In this document: positions 1 through 7,729 of the stretch, one piece after another
How positions within the stretch are numbered: the stretch's first letter is position 1
Layout of the letters: every line of letters starts with the position of its first letter
NCBI GenBank assembly: GCA_015501055.1
Contig: JADNYV010000733.1
Location: forward strand, 1-16,962
Reading direction: 5' to 3'
Length of the DNA: 16,962 nucleotides
Origin: Mucidula mucida
Lineage: Eukaryota > Basidiomycota > Agaricomycetes > Agaricales > Physalacriaceae
The notes under the pieces: generated by a model
The model's database searches: none
The model's input: only the letters and a program-made list of their open reading frames with translations
What the model was told of the DNA's origin: nothing
Made by a program: the position numbers and the translations under genes

Positions 1-339
1 CTTCGCCATACTCGTAGGCGTACAGGACGCACTGCCGTGAGTCCAACTTCTGATCCTTCCATTGTTTCATCAGATCCGCACCGCTATCCGTGCGAGCAGC
101 GTGAATAGCAGCCTTCTCACCTCGACGGTCGTCTACTTATCGCGGGCCTTGCCCTGGTTTACAGAGTAGTTATATATTGTATCCGGGTGCCACGACTCCC
201 CGAATTGGGACTGTATACAGGCCCGGATTGTGCTCAAGGCAGTGGTGTGGAGGATTGTGAGGTTGTCGAAGAGGTATGGTATACAGTGTAGCGCCACAGT
301 GATTGCTGGAGCTTTCACGAAATATGCGCTCAGCACTAA
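1..339 (-). pseudogene. 3' part of an unrecognised host-type gene, frame-broken, running off the window
   Basis: Two minus-strand reading frames join into one protein-like stretch. The first (339 down to about 137) reads through segments such as YFVKAPAITVALHCIPYLFD and ACIQSQFGESWHPDTIYNY and hits TAG at 133-135. A second frame then continues to the window edge through VDDRRGEKAAIHAARTDSGA and DSRQCVLYAYEYGE. Both have balanced amphipathic composition and read on from one another, so a single-base indel near 133-140 is the simplest explanation; a missed tiny intron is less likely. No ATG fits the start: the first frame opens just after a TGA near 350, so an upstream exon, lost sequence or an intron acceptor there is needed. 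It directly touches the end of the bZIP frame at 336-338, unusually tight for two genes. I do not recognise a domain. Coding nature is fairly likely; function is unknown. Confidence 0.45.
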
Positions 340-1035
340 ATCACAACTTCAGAAGGAACGAATAAGCATGAGCAGTCCATACAAATACACAATAACGTCG
401 CTTCCCACTCCCTCTCTATTTCTTGTTGATCGTCAAACAACCTCATACTCTCCTCCCAGCGCACAACACTGTCAGTCGGCTCCTTCTTAATCTCGACAGG
501 CTTGGGCACAAGCTTCGAGTCGACATCCACAACGCGAACAACGGCCTTGCCCTTCAAGACCCTGCGACCTTGTCGCTGTCAATGATGGCTGTTGAGCAGA
601 TGTCGACGACGGTGACTTGTCGCCAGAGAATGCATCCCAGAATGCCCCCCCAAGCCCTCGAAGAGCGTCTGGTGTGCGAGCGTGGCAATGAGAGCCTGCT
701 CGGGAGTTGGCCCGGCTGTCGACGAAGTAAAAGGCTTCTTGGCAGGCTGCTTGCCCGAGAGAAGCGCGCCGAGACTTGGACCAGGCGTGGGCTTCGAGTC
801 GCGGAAGAACTTGACACCCATGTTGCTCGCCAAGCCGTGCAGAGTAAGCGAGCCGGTGAGATAAGGAAGGGAAGGATTGTGAACGCGAGGAGAGAAGCGC
901 GGGTCGGGAAGTGGAGAGTGACGCGGTTGAGGGATCGGCGGCGGTGATGGTGAAGACGAAAGCGATGGATGAGAGTGAGCAGGCGAAGACGTGGTATGTT
1001 GCGACGCCATCTTGGTCCACAAATGCATACGGTAC

Positions 1036-1092
1036 CTGTGATCTAACAAGAATCAGAAAATCTGAAACATTGGAGCAAAAGAAAGCACGTAC
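1036..1092 (-). other. intron in the bZIP gene
   Basis: A 57-nt interval read on the minus strand begins GTACGT and ends ATCACAG, with a CTGATT branch-like site. Removing it joins KYLDA to YRMHLWTKM in one frame, which matches the family sequence as I remember it. Confidence 0.8.
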
Positions 1093-1517
1093 GCATCGAG
1101 GTACTTGAGGGTGAAATCATTACCATCCGCGAACCCGTTGAAACCTTGGGGCTTGACATTCGCGAGTGCGGGCTGAGGTGCCGACGCGTTGAGTCCCGGG
1201 TTGATGTTCTCTTGCAAACCTCTGTTGCCCTACTCGGGCACGAGCACCGTATGAGCGCGGATAGACCACCCTACATGGGCGATTGTGATGAAAGGATATC
1301 CTTCAGTGATGAGATGAGAGGCGAAAATAGCGATGGAGAAGGAAGCGTCGGCGACTCCTCCTGCTTTACAGAACGTCCGCCAAGTAAAGCGTGCTTGAGA
1401 CATCGATCTCTCGACGGAGGGCTTGGTTCTCGCTCTGCGTTGAGTCGAGTTCGGAACAAATGGCGATGAGAAAACGATCTCGCTCAGCGATGTCGAGTTC
1501 CAGAGTGTTGATGTATT

Positions 1518-1566
1518 CTACAAATGAATTAGCGACATTGAAAAACAGCAGAAATGAAAACATTAC
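1518..1566 (-). other. intron inside the bZIP domain
   Basis: A 49-nt interval read on the minus strand begins GTAATG and ends TTTGTAG, with a GCTAAT branch site. It separates the basic region (FRVRRK) from the zipper (EYINTLE). Splicing gives a continuous bZIP domain in frame. Confidence 0.88.
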
Positions 1567-1792
1567 CTTTTCTCCGAACACGGAAGTTGCGAGCGCTGAT
1601 TTTATTCCGCAACTGTCGCTTCTCCTTGCTGGTCATCTTGGCGTATACCTCGGGCGCTGGAGGCCATGAATCTGGTATGTCCCCGTCCAGGTCCTCATCC
1701 TCATTGTTCTCCTTCTCCAAGGCTTCCTTGGCCTCTTTCTTCTTACTGGCCTCACCTCAATGTTCGCCAAAGACGAAGCCTTAGACAACAAG

Positions 1793-1846
1793 CTGCGATC
1801 AACGTCGTTAATTAGAGAACACGATGACAAGACCAACGTCACTTAC
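1793..1846 (-). other. probable upstream intron of the bZIP gene
   Basis: A 54-nt interval read on the minus strand begins with the consensus donor GTAAGT and ends ATCGCAG, with a TCTAATTAAC branch-like site. The exon after it reads LLSKASSLANIE, then needs a frame change to reach the acidic segment upstream of the basic region. Confidence 0.5.
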
Positions 1847-1850
1847 TCGA

Positions 1851-2393
1851 GACGACGAACAAGAGACAACCCGGACGTGCTCAACTGGCAATCAAGTCAG
1901 TCAACGATGCGAAGAAAGGGTGCAACAAATGTACCACTGAGCTCGACAAGGTGTCAGTTGACGATGAAGAAACTCCATGAGCAAAGGACTTGATCAACTT
2001 ATTTGTTGATCAAGGCCGTGAACATCACCCGTATCAAATCAGTCCGATCCGCTTCTTGAGAAACATGTCGCGATACGTATCTGAGGACGAAGATACGGAT
2101 GCCGTTTGTGGTGATGTAAACGGCCAGCACCATCACCCCCAGGTAGTCCCCCAAGTTGAGAGCTACGGCAGTAGAGGGATCCGAAGCGGGACGGAGTCAC
2201 GTCCGCCCTTTTGGTCATGATGCATTGATGGCCGAACTTGCATCAGCGCAACCACAAGCGTCGCATGGCTTTTGTCTGGTCCTTGACTGATCCACGTCTT
2301 CCGCTGGTCCGGGCCAATGGCGGGAGACAAGAACCGTTTATCCGACTTTTATTCCGACCGGACTTTTACTCTGAGCCACGGTAGACTCTTGAC
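1851..2393. other. interval with no firm gene
   Basis: There is no convincing gene here. A plus-strand frame stays open from about 1848 to a TGA at 1978-1980 and reads plausibly (QLAIKSVNDAKKGCNKCTTE), so a last exon of a lost plus-strand gene is possible. A strong inverted repeat follows at 1989-2014. The right end should hold the promoter of the gene starting at 2394: a CCAAT pentamer at 2314-2318 and two similar copies of a CCG-ACTTTTA motif at about 2342-2368. No TATA box is obvious. Confidence 0.35.
1989..2014. repeat. perfect 10-bp inverted repeat with 6-nt loop
   Basis: CTTGATCAAC and GTTGATCAAG are exact reverse complements separated by TTATTT. Each arm also contains the palindrome TTGATCAA. 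It could form a hairpin in RNA or be a paired binding site. It lies in the gap between the bZIP gene and the next plus-strand gene. Confidence 0.75.
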
Positions 2394-3212
2394 ATGGAGG
2401 CCGCGCCAGCCAAGGTGAGTATCCTGTGCACTCAACCCCATGGTCTGAAGAATTTGCCACAGCGAACAATTGACGACCTCGACGAGGAGGGCCTCAACAC
2501 TTCGTCGAAACGCAGACGATGCCTTTCCGACTCTTCGCAGCCTCGAACAGCAAATGTAGAGGCAGAATTCCCCGACCGCTCTTTCACCGTTGTAGGCCGG
2601 ATTAGCGGTGGCGTCAGCGACGACGGTGTCGACGACGCGAGAACTGGTCCGACAGAAGAGGAGCAGCAAGAGGCTGACGCGGATGACGACGTGGCATTGA
2701 GAGCAGAGGCTGAACGCGTGGAGGCGGAGAGAGCAGAGGCTGAACGCGTGGAGGCGGAGAGAAGGCGAATGCAGGAACAAGAGGACCGAGAGGACGAAAG
2801 GTACGACGAGGAAGGCTATTACGATTGCTGGCCTGAATCTGTGGTCTGTCCCCGATTTTTCAATCCATTCTATCCCCCTTACGCTTTCTAGTTTAAACCC
2901 CTTCCCCCAAGCTCTGCTCACGATGTCAACCCAATACCGTCGTTCAGCGACGTTAGCCTGGAAGACACGTTCAAACCTGTTCACTACAACGAGGATCGCG
3001 CGTATGACATTACGAACATTCCCTGGGACGATCGCGTCCCCTATCCCGACAACGTGAGTGTCGCGTCGTGTGTGGACAGACGCGCTGATATTGTCTAGTG
3101 CAAACGAAGGCGCGCTCGGCGATATACAATGCATTATCGAGATATGGCATTACGTGGATTAGCTTCAAGCTACCGGTATTTTCCTCCTCGTGTGCCTCCA
3201 GCTCCCTGTTAG
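2394..3212 (+). CDS. four-exon gene for a charged 225-residue protein of unknown function, ending inside an LTR
   Basis: The proposed exons are 2394-2414, 2463-2843, 2892-3053 and 3099-3212, giving 678 nt, 225 residues and a TAG stop. All three introns (48, 48 and 45 nt) start GT and end AG, and intron phases are all zero. The start is the first ATG after the CCAAT-containing region. The protein begins MEAAPAKRTIDDLDEEG and has a basic SSKRRRC patch (possible nuclear signal). It then has an acidic stretch, a charged Glu/Arg helix built from a duplicated 10-residue unit (RAEAERVEAE), a Tyr/Asp-rich part, and a basic tail (KRRRARRYTMHYRDM) with a proline-rich end. I recognise no domain. The last sense codon (TGT) and the stop (TAG) are the first six bases of the gypsy LTR, so the original C-terminus was probably cut off by the insertion. 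The splice model is well supported; the function is unknown. Confidence 0.7.
2415..2462 (+). other. intron 1 of the 2394-3212 gene
   Basis: A 48-nt intron with donor GTGAGT and acceptor GCCACAG. It is a multiple of three and open, so retention would also be in frame. Splicing joins MEAAPAK to RTIDDLDEEG. Confidence 0.6.
2701..2760 (+). repeat. exact tandem duplication of 30 bp inside the coding exon
   Basis: Bases 2701-2730 and 2731-2760 are identical. Each unit encodes ten residues of a Glu/Ala/Arg-rich helix, so copy-number change leaves the frame intact. Confidence 0.9.
2844..2891 (+). other. intron 2 of the 2394-3212 gene
   Basis: A 48-nt intron with donor GTCTGT, a pyrimidine-rich end and acceptor CTTTCTAG. 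Without removal the frame stops at this same TAG. Splicing continues in frame into a 54-codon exon. Confidence 0.72.
3054..3098 (+). other. intron 3 of the 2394-3212 gene
   Basis: A 45-nt intron with donor GTGAGT, a GCTGAT branch-like site and acceptor TTGTCTAG. Splicing joins YPDN to CKRRRARRY in frame. Confidence 0.72.
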
Positions 3213-3735
3213 CGACTGACTAAGCCACGAGACTCAACCAGGTACCACAGCAAGAACTAAGGAAGAAAGCGTTCGTGTTCGTAAGACTAGGCTAGGCCAG
3301 GTGTATAAACGAGATCGGAACTAAAGTACAATGATACTACACTACTGCTTATATACTAGTAAGTCTGTGTTTGAAGCTCCTTGTCCATACGTGTTTCCAC
3401 TAGGGATGCTCCACGCCCTTGACCCAGTGTTGTATGCTACTAGTCCGTGAAACCATTAAATACGAGTGGTGACTGCATGTAAGTAATAATACTGAAACGA
3501 CCATGTGTGCTACGAGTGTCGGCGGTGTGTATACAATAGGGAGTCCATGAGGTATCGGCATGTATGATGTCATCCATGTGTTGGGCGTGTGTCCGACATG
3601 AGTACAGCTTTGGTAATGAAAAGGGGTATGATCGGTAACGAAACAGATGATGAAACGGTCCGTTGGTTGATAAGACAAGGGTCCCGATAAGATATGATAA
3701 GATGTGAAAATGTGAAAATATGGCGATTCATAACA
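3207..3735 (-). repeat. 3' LTR of the gypsy element (LTR1)
   Basis: A 529-bp repeat, bounded TGTTA...TAACA, that aligns along its whole length with 9186-9711. On the minus strand it follows directly on the polypurine tract. It carries the same TATATAAG motif and the intact site (TACTAGTCC, about 3434-3442) into which the Tc1-type element inserted in the third copy. Confidence 0.95.
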
Positions 3736-3748
3736 TCACCCCCTCCTT
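3736..3748 (-). promoter_or_regulatory. polypurine tract for plus-strand DNA priming
   Basis: The minus strand reads AAGGAGGGGGTGA immediately before the 3' LTR (TGTTATG). It overlaps the stop codon of the pol frame. Position and composition are those expected of a retroelement PPT. Confidence 0.85.
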
Positions 3749-6700
3749 AAGGCGCAAGTTCCATTCTGCGCCAGAGTCGCTCCATGAGGGCTGCAGAGGG
3801 TAGCGTGACGTCGAGGGGTTCGGTATCGGGCGGTGGCATGGGTCGGAAAAGATGTGATGGAAATTGCGACATGGGGACTTCAATGCGAGCAAGTGCGGGT
3901 GGCTTTGGCTTGTTCGGATATTGTTGGTGGAAATCACTGATGGCTTCGTCGGCATTTTTGAGATTGCATGCCGGTTCCCATGTCTGCTCGTGTGTGCCAT
4001 AACCCTTCCAGTGAACCTTGTATTGAAAACCCCCGCGGTACTTCCGGGAATTCACCACTTTCTCGACCTCCCATTCCGGTTCGGCTCCTTCCAGCACAGG
4101 TGGTGGACGCGTGTCTCGGGGTTGCGTCGGGAATTGCGGCTCGTGGTAAGGCGTCAGCAGAGCCTCATTGAACACGGGATGAATGCTTTTCCACGTGTGA
4201 GGAATCTGGAGCTTGTAAGAGCTCGTCCCGACTTTCTTGATCACTTTGAACGGCCCGAAACGTTTGTCATCAAGCTTCTTCATTGGTCGGTCCGTGCTGA
4301 GATTCGTCCCTTCCAGCCATACTTTGTCGCCCTCCTTGTACTCTACTGCGTCTGTCCGCTTCCTGTCATAAAACCGTTTCATGTCCTCTTTTGCCATCTT
4401 CAATGCCGACCCTACTTCGTCCCATGTTTTCCTCATGCCGTCGGCAAACTCCTGCGCAGTCTCGTTTCTCGATGCCGTTTTCGGAGCGGTGCCTTTGTAG
4501 GGGTGTCTGCCCATGTCTGCAAAGAACGGAGTAACCTTGGTTGCTGAGTGTACCCGATCGTTGTAAACGAATTCGGCAGAGGGTAACCATTCATGCCAGT
4601 CGTTCTGATGGTAATTGACGAATAACCGTAAGAAATGTTCTATCTCTTGGTTCAACCGTTCTGTTTGCCCATTTGCCTGTGGATGGTACGCCGTCGTGAA
4701 GTTCCCTTCAATGCCCAACAGCCGGTATAACTCCTTCATGAAACGCGAGTGGTATTGCGGACCTCGATCGTGTATCATCTGTCGTGGCAATCCATGTATG
4801 GGGAAGATTCGATCGCGGTAAATACGAGCCATGCCTTCTGACGTCAGGGTGGTGTGTGTTGGTATAATGCGTAACCGCTTTGTGAAATGGTCCACAAACG
4901 TGCTGATCGCATTGTATCCTCCCGACTCCGGCAACTCGCCGATCATGTCCGTCCCAACCTTCTCCCATGGTTCGCTTGGTACGTCTATAGGATGGAGGGG
5001 TGCAGCCGGTTTTGTGCGATGTGACTTTGTAACTTGGCATTTTTGACACCCTTCCACGTATTCGCGGACGTCTCGGCTAATTCCTGGCCACCAATAGGTG
5101 CGTGTGATCAACTCGAGAGTCTTGTACCGTCCCGGATGCCCTGCAAGCTGTGCATCATGATGCATTCCAATAACTTTTCCCCGCAATTCCTTGTCCTTCG
5201 GTATGTAAATACGATCTTTCCATATAATAAGTCCATTTTCCTTCTCTTCCCATCCTTTTTCTTTGTTTTCTAATGCTTTTTGTACGTATCTGTCCTTGTT
5301 TCCTTTTCTTTGTTTGATTTTGTTAAGTAATTCGTCCTCCGGTGTAGCTACTGTATGTAAAGAAAATTGAATTTGTGATATAAAAAACTCCGGTTTTAGT
5401 AAAACAACGTTTTCGTTATCTTTTTCCCCCTTCTCAAGGCCTGTCATCCTTGACAAGGCATCAGCTTTCCCCATCGTCTTGCCCGGTTTGTGAATCATCT
5501 GTATATCATACTCCGCCAACTCCGTAACCCATCTCGCCTGCCTCCGATTCAACTTCTGTGGCTTCCGGAAGTACTGGAGGTTTTGATGATCGGTAAACAC
5601 CTCCACCGTCTCCGTTGCTCCTAGAAGATACTGCCTCCAGTCATCAATTGAGTCCATGATGGCCATCATTTCTTTGTCGTAGATCTCGTAGTTGCGTTCA
5701 ACTTCATTTAACGCGCGAGATCGGAAAGCCACTGGTCTCCATTTGCCTTCGACGAACTGGGATAGAACAGCCCCGTTGGCATAGTTCGAGGAATCTGCCT
5801 CGACTCGAAACTTGCCGTTATCGCGTGGTACGATCAGAACGGGTTCTTCCGTCATCCTCCGTTTCAACTCCTCAAACGCCTCATGCTGCTCCTTTCCCCA
5901 AACCCATTCGCCCTTCCCGGTTAGCGATGTCAATGGCTTCGCTACCCCCGCAAATCCCCGGATGAAACGTCGGTAGAAGTTGCAGAAACCCAGGAATGAC
6001 TGCACTTCCTTCTTCTTCGTCGGCTCCTTCCATTCCTTCACTACGGCCACTTTTGCCGGATCCATCTTCACTTCTCCTCCTCCAACAATAACTCCCAAGT
6101 AATCTACAGTATGTGCCTCAAAACTACATTTCTCGGGTTTTAAATACAACTTATTTACTCGCAATATCTCTAGTACTTGTCGTACAATATGCCTATGTTC
6201 TTCCAATGTGTTCGTAAAAATAAGTATGTCATCTAGGTAAACTATAACATGTCCTTCATCGATCAACTCCTTCAGAATGTGATTCATGAACGATTGGAAC
6301 GTTGCCGGCGAGTTTGTAAGTCCGAAGAACATGACTGAGGGCTCGAACAGGCCTCGGTTTGTTCTAAACGCCGCTTTCCACTCATCACCTTCTTTGATCC
6401 GGATGTTATTGTAACCCCATCGGACATCCATCTTCGTGAAAACCTTTGCTCCCTTCAACTTGTCGATAAGCTCCTGGATCAACGGCAAGGGGTATCGGTT
6501 CTTGATTGTCATGTCGTTCAACTTCCGATAATCCTGCACTGGCCGAAGGCTTCCGTCCTTCTTCTTGACAAAGAAGAATGGTGACGCCATGGGTGAGATT
6601 GATGGCCGTATGCGTCCCGTGCGTATGTTTTCCTCCAAGAACTCGTCTAACGCCTTCTGCTCGGATGGGCTAAGGGGATAAACCTTGCAGTCAACCGGTT

Positions 6701-6782
6701 TGGAACCAGGCGTAAGTTCTATCGCGTGATCCCAGGGTCTTCGCTCCGGTAACTTGTCAAAGTCCGCCTTGCTGAATACATC
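3747..6782 (-). CDS. pol: gypsy Pol: reverse transcriptase, RNase H, integrase and chromodomain
   Basis: This long frame copies element RNA into DNA and integrates it. There is no ATG of its own: the frame is open from about 6782, with DVFSKADFDKLPERRPWDHA and PLSPSEQKALDEFLEENIR preceding the RT. Numbering from the codon at 6638, RT spans about 1-190, with MDVRWG (D71) and the YLDD box (134-137). RNase H spans about 270-400, with D282, E323, D350 and D393 (KADALSR). The integrase zinc finger has H494, H501, C531 and C534. The integrase core has D564 (GTDMIGELP), D624 (HDRGPQ) and E660 (GQTER). A chromodomain lies at about 853-905 (WEVEKVV, YKVHWKGY, TWEP). All main catalytic residues are present. 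It is meant to be made as part of Gag-Pol, but it is out of frame with the protease upstream. Chromodomains of this family steer integration to methylated-histone chromatin; here that is inference. Confidence 0.93.
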   Translation of the reverse strand, partial: DVFSKADFDKLPERRPWDHAIELTPGSKPVDCKVYPLSPSEQKALDEFLEENIRTGRIRPSISPMASPFFFVKKKDGSLRPVQDYRKLNDMTIKNRYPLPLIQELIDKLKGAKVFTKMDVRWGYNNIRIKEGDEWKAAFRTNRGLFEPSVMFFGLTNSPATFQSFMNHILKELIDEGHVIVYLDDILIFTNTLEEHRHIVRQVLEILRVNKLYLKPEKCSFEAHTVDYLGVIVGGGEVKMDPAKVAVVKEWKEPTKKKEVQSFLGFCNFYRRFIRGFAGVAKPLTSLTGKGEWVWGKEQHEAFEELKRRMTEEPVLIVPRDNGKFRVEADSSNYANGAVLSQFVEGKWRPVAFRSRALNEVERNYEIYDKEMMAIMDSIDDWRQYLLGATETVEVFTDHQNLQYFRKPQKLNRRQARWVTELAEYDIQMIHKPGKTMGKADALSRMTGLEKGEKDNENVVLLKPEFFISQIQFSLHTVATPEDELLNKIKQRKGNKDRYVQKALENKEKGWEEKENGLIIWKDRIYIPKDKELRGKVIGMHHDAQLAGHPGRYKTLELITRTYWWPGISRDVREYVEGCQKCQVTKSHRTKPAAPLHPIDVPSEPWEKVGTDMIGELPESGGYNAISTFVDHFTKRLRIIPTHTTLTSEGMARIYRDRIFPIHGLPRQMIHDRGPQYHSRFMKELYRLLGIEGNFTTAYHPQANGQTERLNQEIEHFLRLFVNYHQNDWHEWLPSAEFVYNDRVHSATKVTPFFADMGRHPYKGTAPKTASRNETAQEFADGMRKTWDEVGSALKMAKEDMKRFYDRKRTDAVEYKEGDKVWLEGTNLSTDRPMKKLDDKRFGPFKVIKKVGTSSYKLQIPHTWKSIHPVFNEALLTPYHEPQFPTQPRDTRPPPVLEGAEPEWEVEKVVNSRKYRGGFQYKVHWKGYGTHEQTWEPACNLKNADEAISDFHQQYPNKPKPPALARIEVPMSQFPSHLFRPMPPPDTEPLDVTLPSAALMERLWRRMELAP

Positions 6783-7729
6783 GGAAATTCCTCGATGTAA
6801 GGTGCAGCAGCGGATGAAGGCTGTTGTGATCTCAGCTTTTCACCGCTTTTGCGATAGTTGTCCCAGTCCATCCAGAACAAACGCTCTCCCTCTTCCAACT
6901 TCTCTTCTACGTCTTCTCCTTCATCTTCCGGCGAGTTATACTCGGGTAGGTAGCCGCAACGGTCTGGGCATCGATCAAAAGACAACGTGGATTCCGTCCA
7001 GTTGATCGTGGGGTTGTGATATCGTAACCAATCTAGCCCCAAAAAGATGCTTGTTTTGCCAAGATTGGTGACGGCCAACTCGATCTTTTCTGCGTGATCA
7101 CCGATCTTCATCCGGACCTCCACAAAGCCTTCGATTGCTCCTCCCTCGTTTAGGGTTCCATCCGCATTGTAGACAGGGAGCTTGACCGGTAACTCCTTGA
7201 TCGGGAGTCCGTTCTTCTCGACGAATTCTTTATTGACACAAGAACCCGTTGCTCCACTGTCAAGAAGGGCACTCGTTTCCCATTCAGAGCCTGTGTGTAC
7301 GCTCTCTATGGTTACTCGGAGTTTCATGTCCTGCCCCTTTGTTCCCCGGATGTACTTCCTTGACTTTTTAACTCCGTCACAACTTCCACCGCAGCTTCCT
7401 TCGTCAATGCTCTGATCGCCATTACTTCTCCTCCGTCGCTTCTCTTCTCTCCGCTCCGGCATCCATGCTCTCAGAATTCCCACTGCTCTTGACACGTCAT
7501 CCTCTCTTAGCCGTTGTGCGATCCACTCGGGCGTATTTGGCTCAAATCTTTCTTTCGCAGGTTTTGTTGGTGAAGTCGTCGATGATATTTTAGATGTTTC
7601 AGTACCCGTACTGTAAATAGAATCTGCATCTGACGACCCTTCCTTGATGACTGCTCCGGCAGGACTGCGTCTACTGCGGGAGCTTCGCAAAACCCAACTC
7701 TTCGGCCAGCTTCTTCTTCTCCTCGTCAT
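6719..7729 (-). CDS. gypsy Pol N-terminal part: aspartic protease
   Basis: A minus-strand frame of about 336 codons that processes the Gag-Pol polyprotein. It holds one aspartic-protease half-site, LLDSGATGSCVN (catalytic Asp at about 7259-7261), followed downstream by IFLGLDWLRYHNP, the usual closing motif of gypsy proteases, which work as dimers. The first 20 or so codons (Arg/Ser-rich) are an out-of-frame reading of the Gag C-terminus, so real pol coding probably starts near 7670. The useful frame ends at PYIEEF; the continuing DVFSK is in the -1 frame, with the switch at about 6781-6786. The remaining codons to the stop at 6719-6721 are a shadow of RT-frame sequence. I see no classic slippery heptamer at the switch, so a mutation is more likely than programmed shifting. 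Confidence 0.85.
   Translation of the reverse strand: MTRRRRSWPKSWVLRSSRSRRSPAGAVIKEGSSDADSIYSTGTETSKISSTTSPTKPAKERFEPNTPEWIAQRLREDDVSRAVGILRAWMPERREEKRRRRSNGDQSIDEGSCGGSCDGVKKSRKYIRGTKGQDMKLRVTIESVHTGSEWETSALLDSGATGSCVNKEFVEKNGLPIKELPVKLPVYNADGTLNEGGAIEGFVEVRMKIGDHAEKIELAVTNLGKTSIFLGLDWLRYHNPTINWTESTLSFDRCPDRCGYLPEYNSPEDEGEDVEEKLEEGERLFWMDWDNYRKSGEKLRSQQPSSAAAPYIEEFPMYSARRTLTSYRSEDPGITR

Larger units (their letters stand above)
336..1850 (-). pseudogene. bZIP transcription factor gene with multiple frame breaks
   Basis: The gene encodes a nuclear DNA-binding leucine-zipper factor. In order of translation: an acidic segment (NNEDEDLDGDIPDSW, about 1660-1710); a basic region with the invariant N-x7-R pattern (RNKISARNFRVRRK, 1567-1620); then, after an intron, the zipper (EYINTLELDIAERD onward, 1405-1517). 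A spacer follows (ENINPGLNASAPQPALANVK, about 1140-1215), then KYLDAY/RMHLWTKMASQ across another intron, GAFWDAFSG (about 620-650) and KGKAVVRVVDVDS (about 520-557), ending at TAG 336-338. This order matches, from memory, a bZIP protein common in Agaricomycetes. Introns at 1036-1092, 1518-1566 and probably 1793-1846 support a spliced gene. Breaks: a frame change near 1396-1402, an in-frame TAG at 1230-1232, a seven-G run at 645-651 changing frame, another change near 565, and a doubtful junction near 1755. It is therefore a pseudogene or a badly sequenced gene. The N-terminus upstream of 1850 is not identified. Domain identity is near certain; functional status is uncertain. Confidence 0.8.

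Noticed and set aside
423..947. 174-codon plus-strand frame as a gene
   Set aside because: It is antisense to recognisable bZIP coding blocks and has no domain of its own.
2349..3134. 261-codon minus-strand frame opposite the charged-protein gene
   Set aside because: The plus-strand model has three consistent introns; the minus frame reads as low-complexity Cys/Leu/Arg shadow.
3864..4547. 227-codon plus-strand frame inside gypsy pol
   Set aside because: Antisense shadow of integrase and chromodomain coding sequence.
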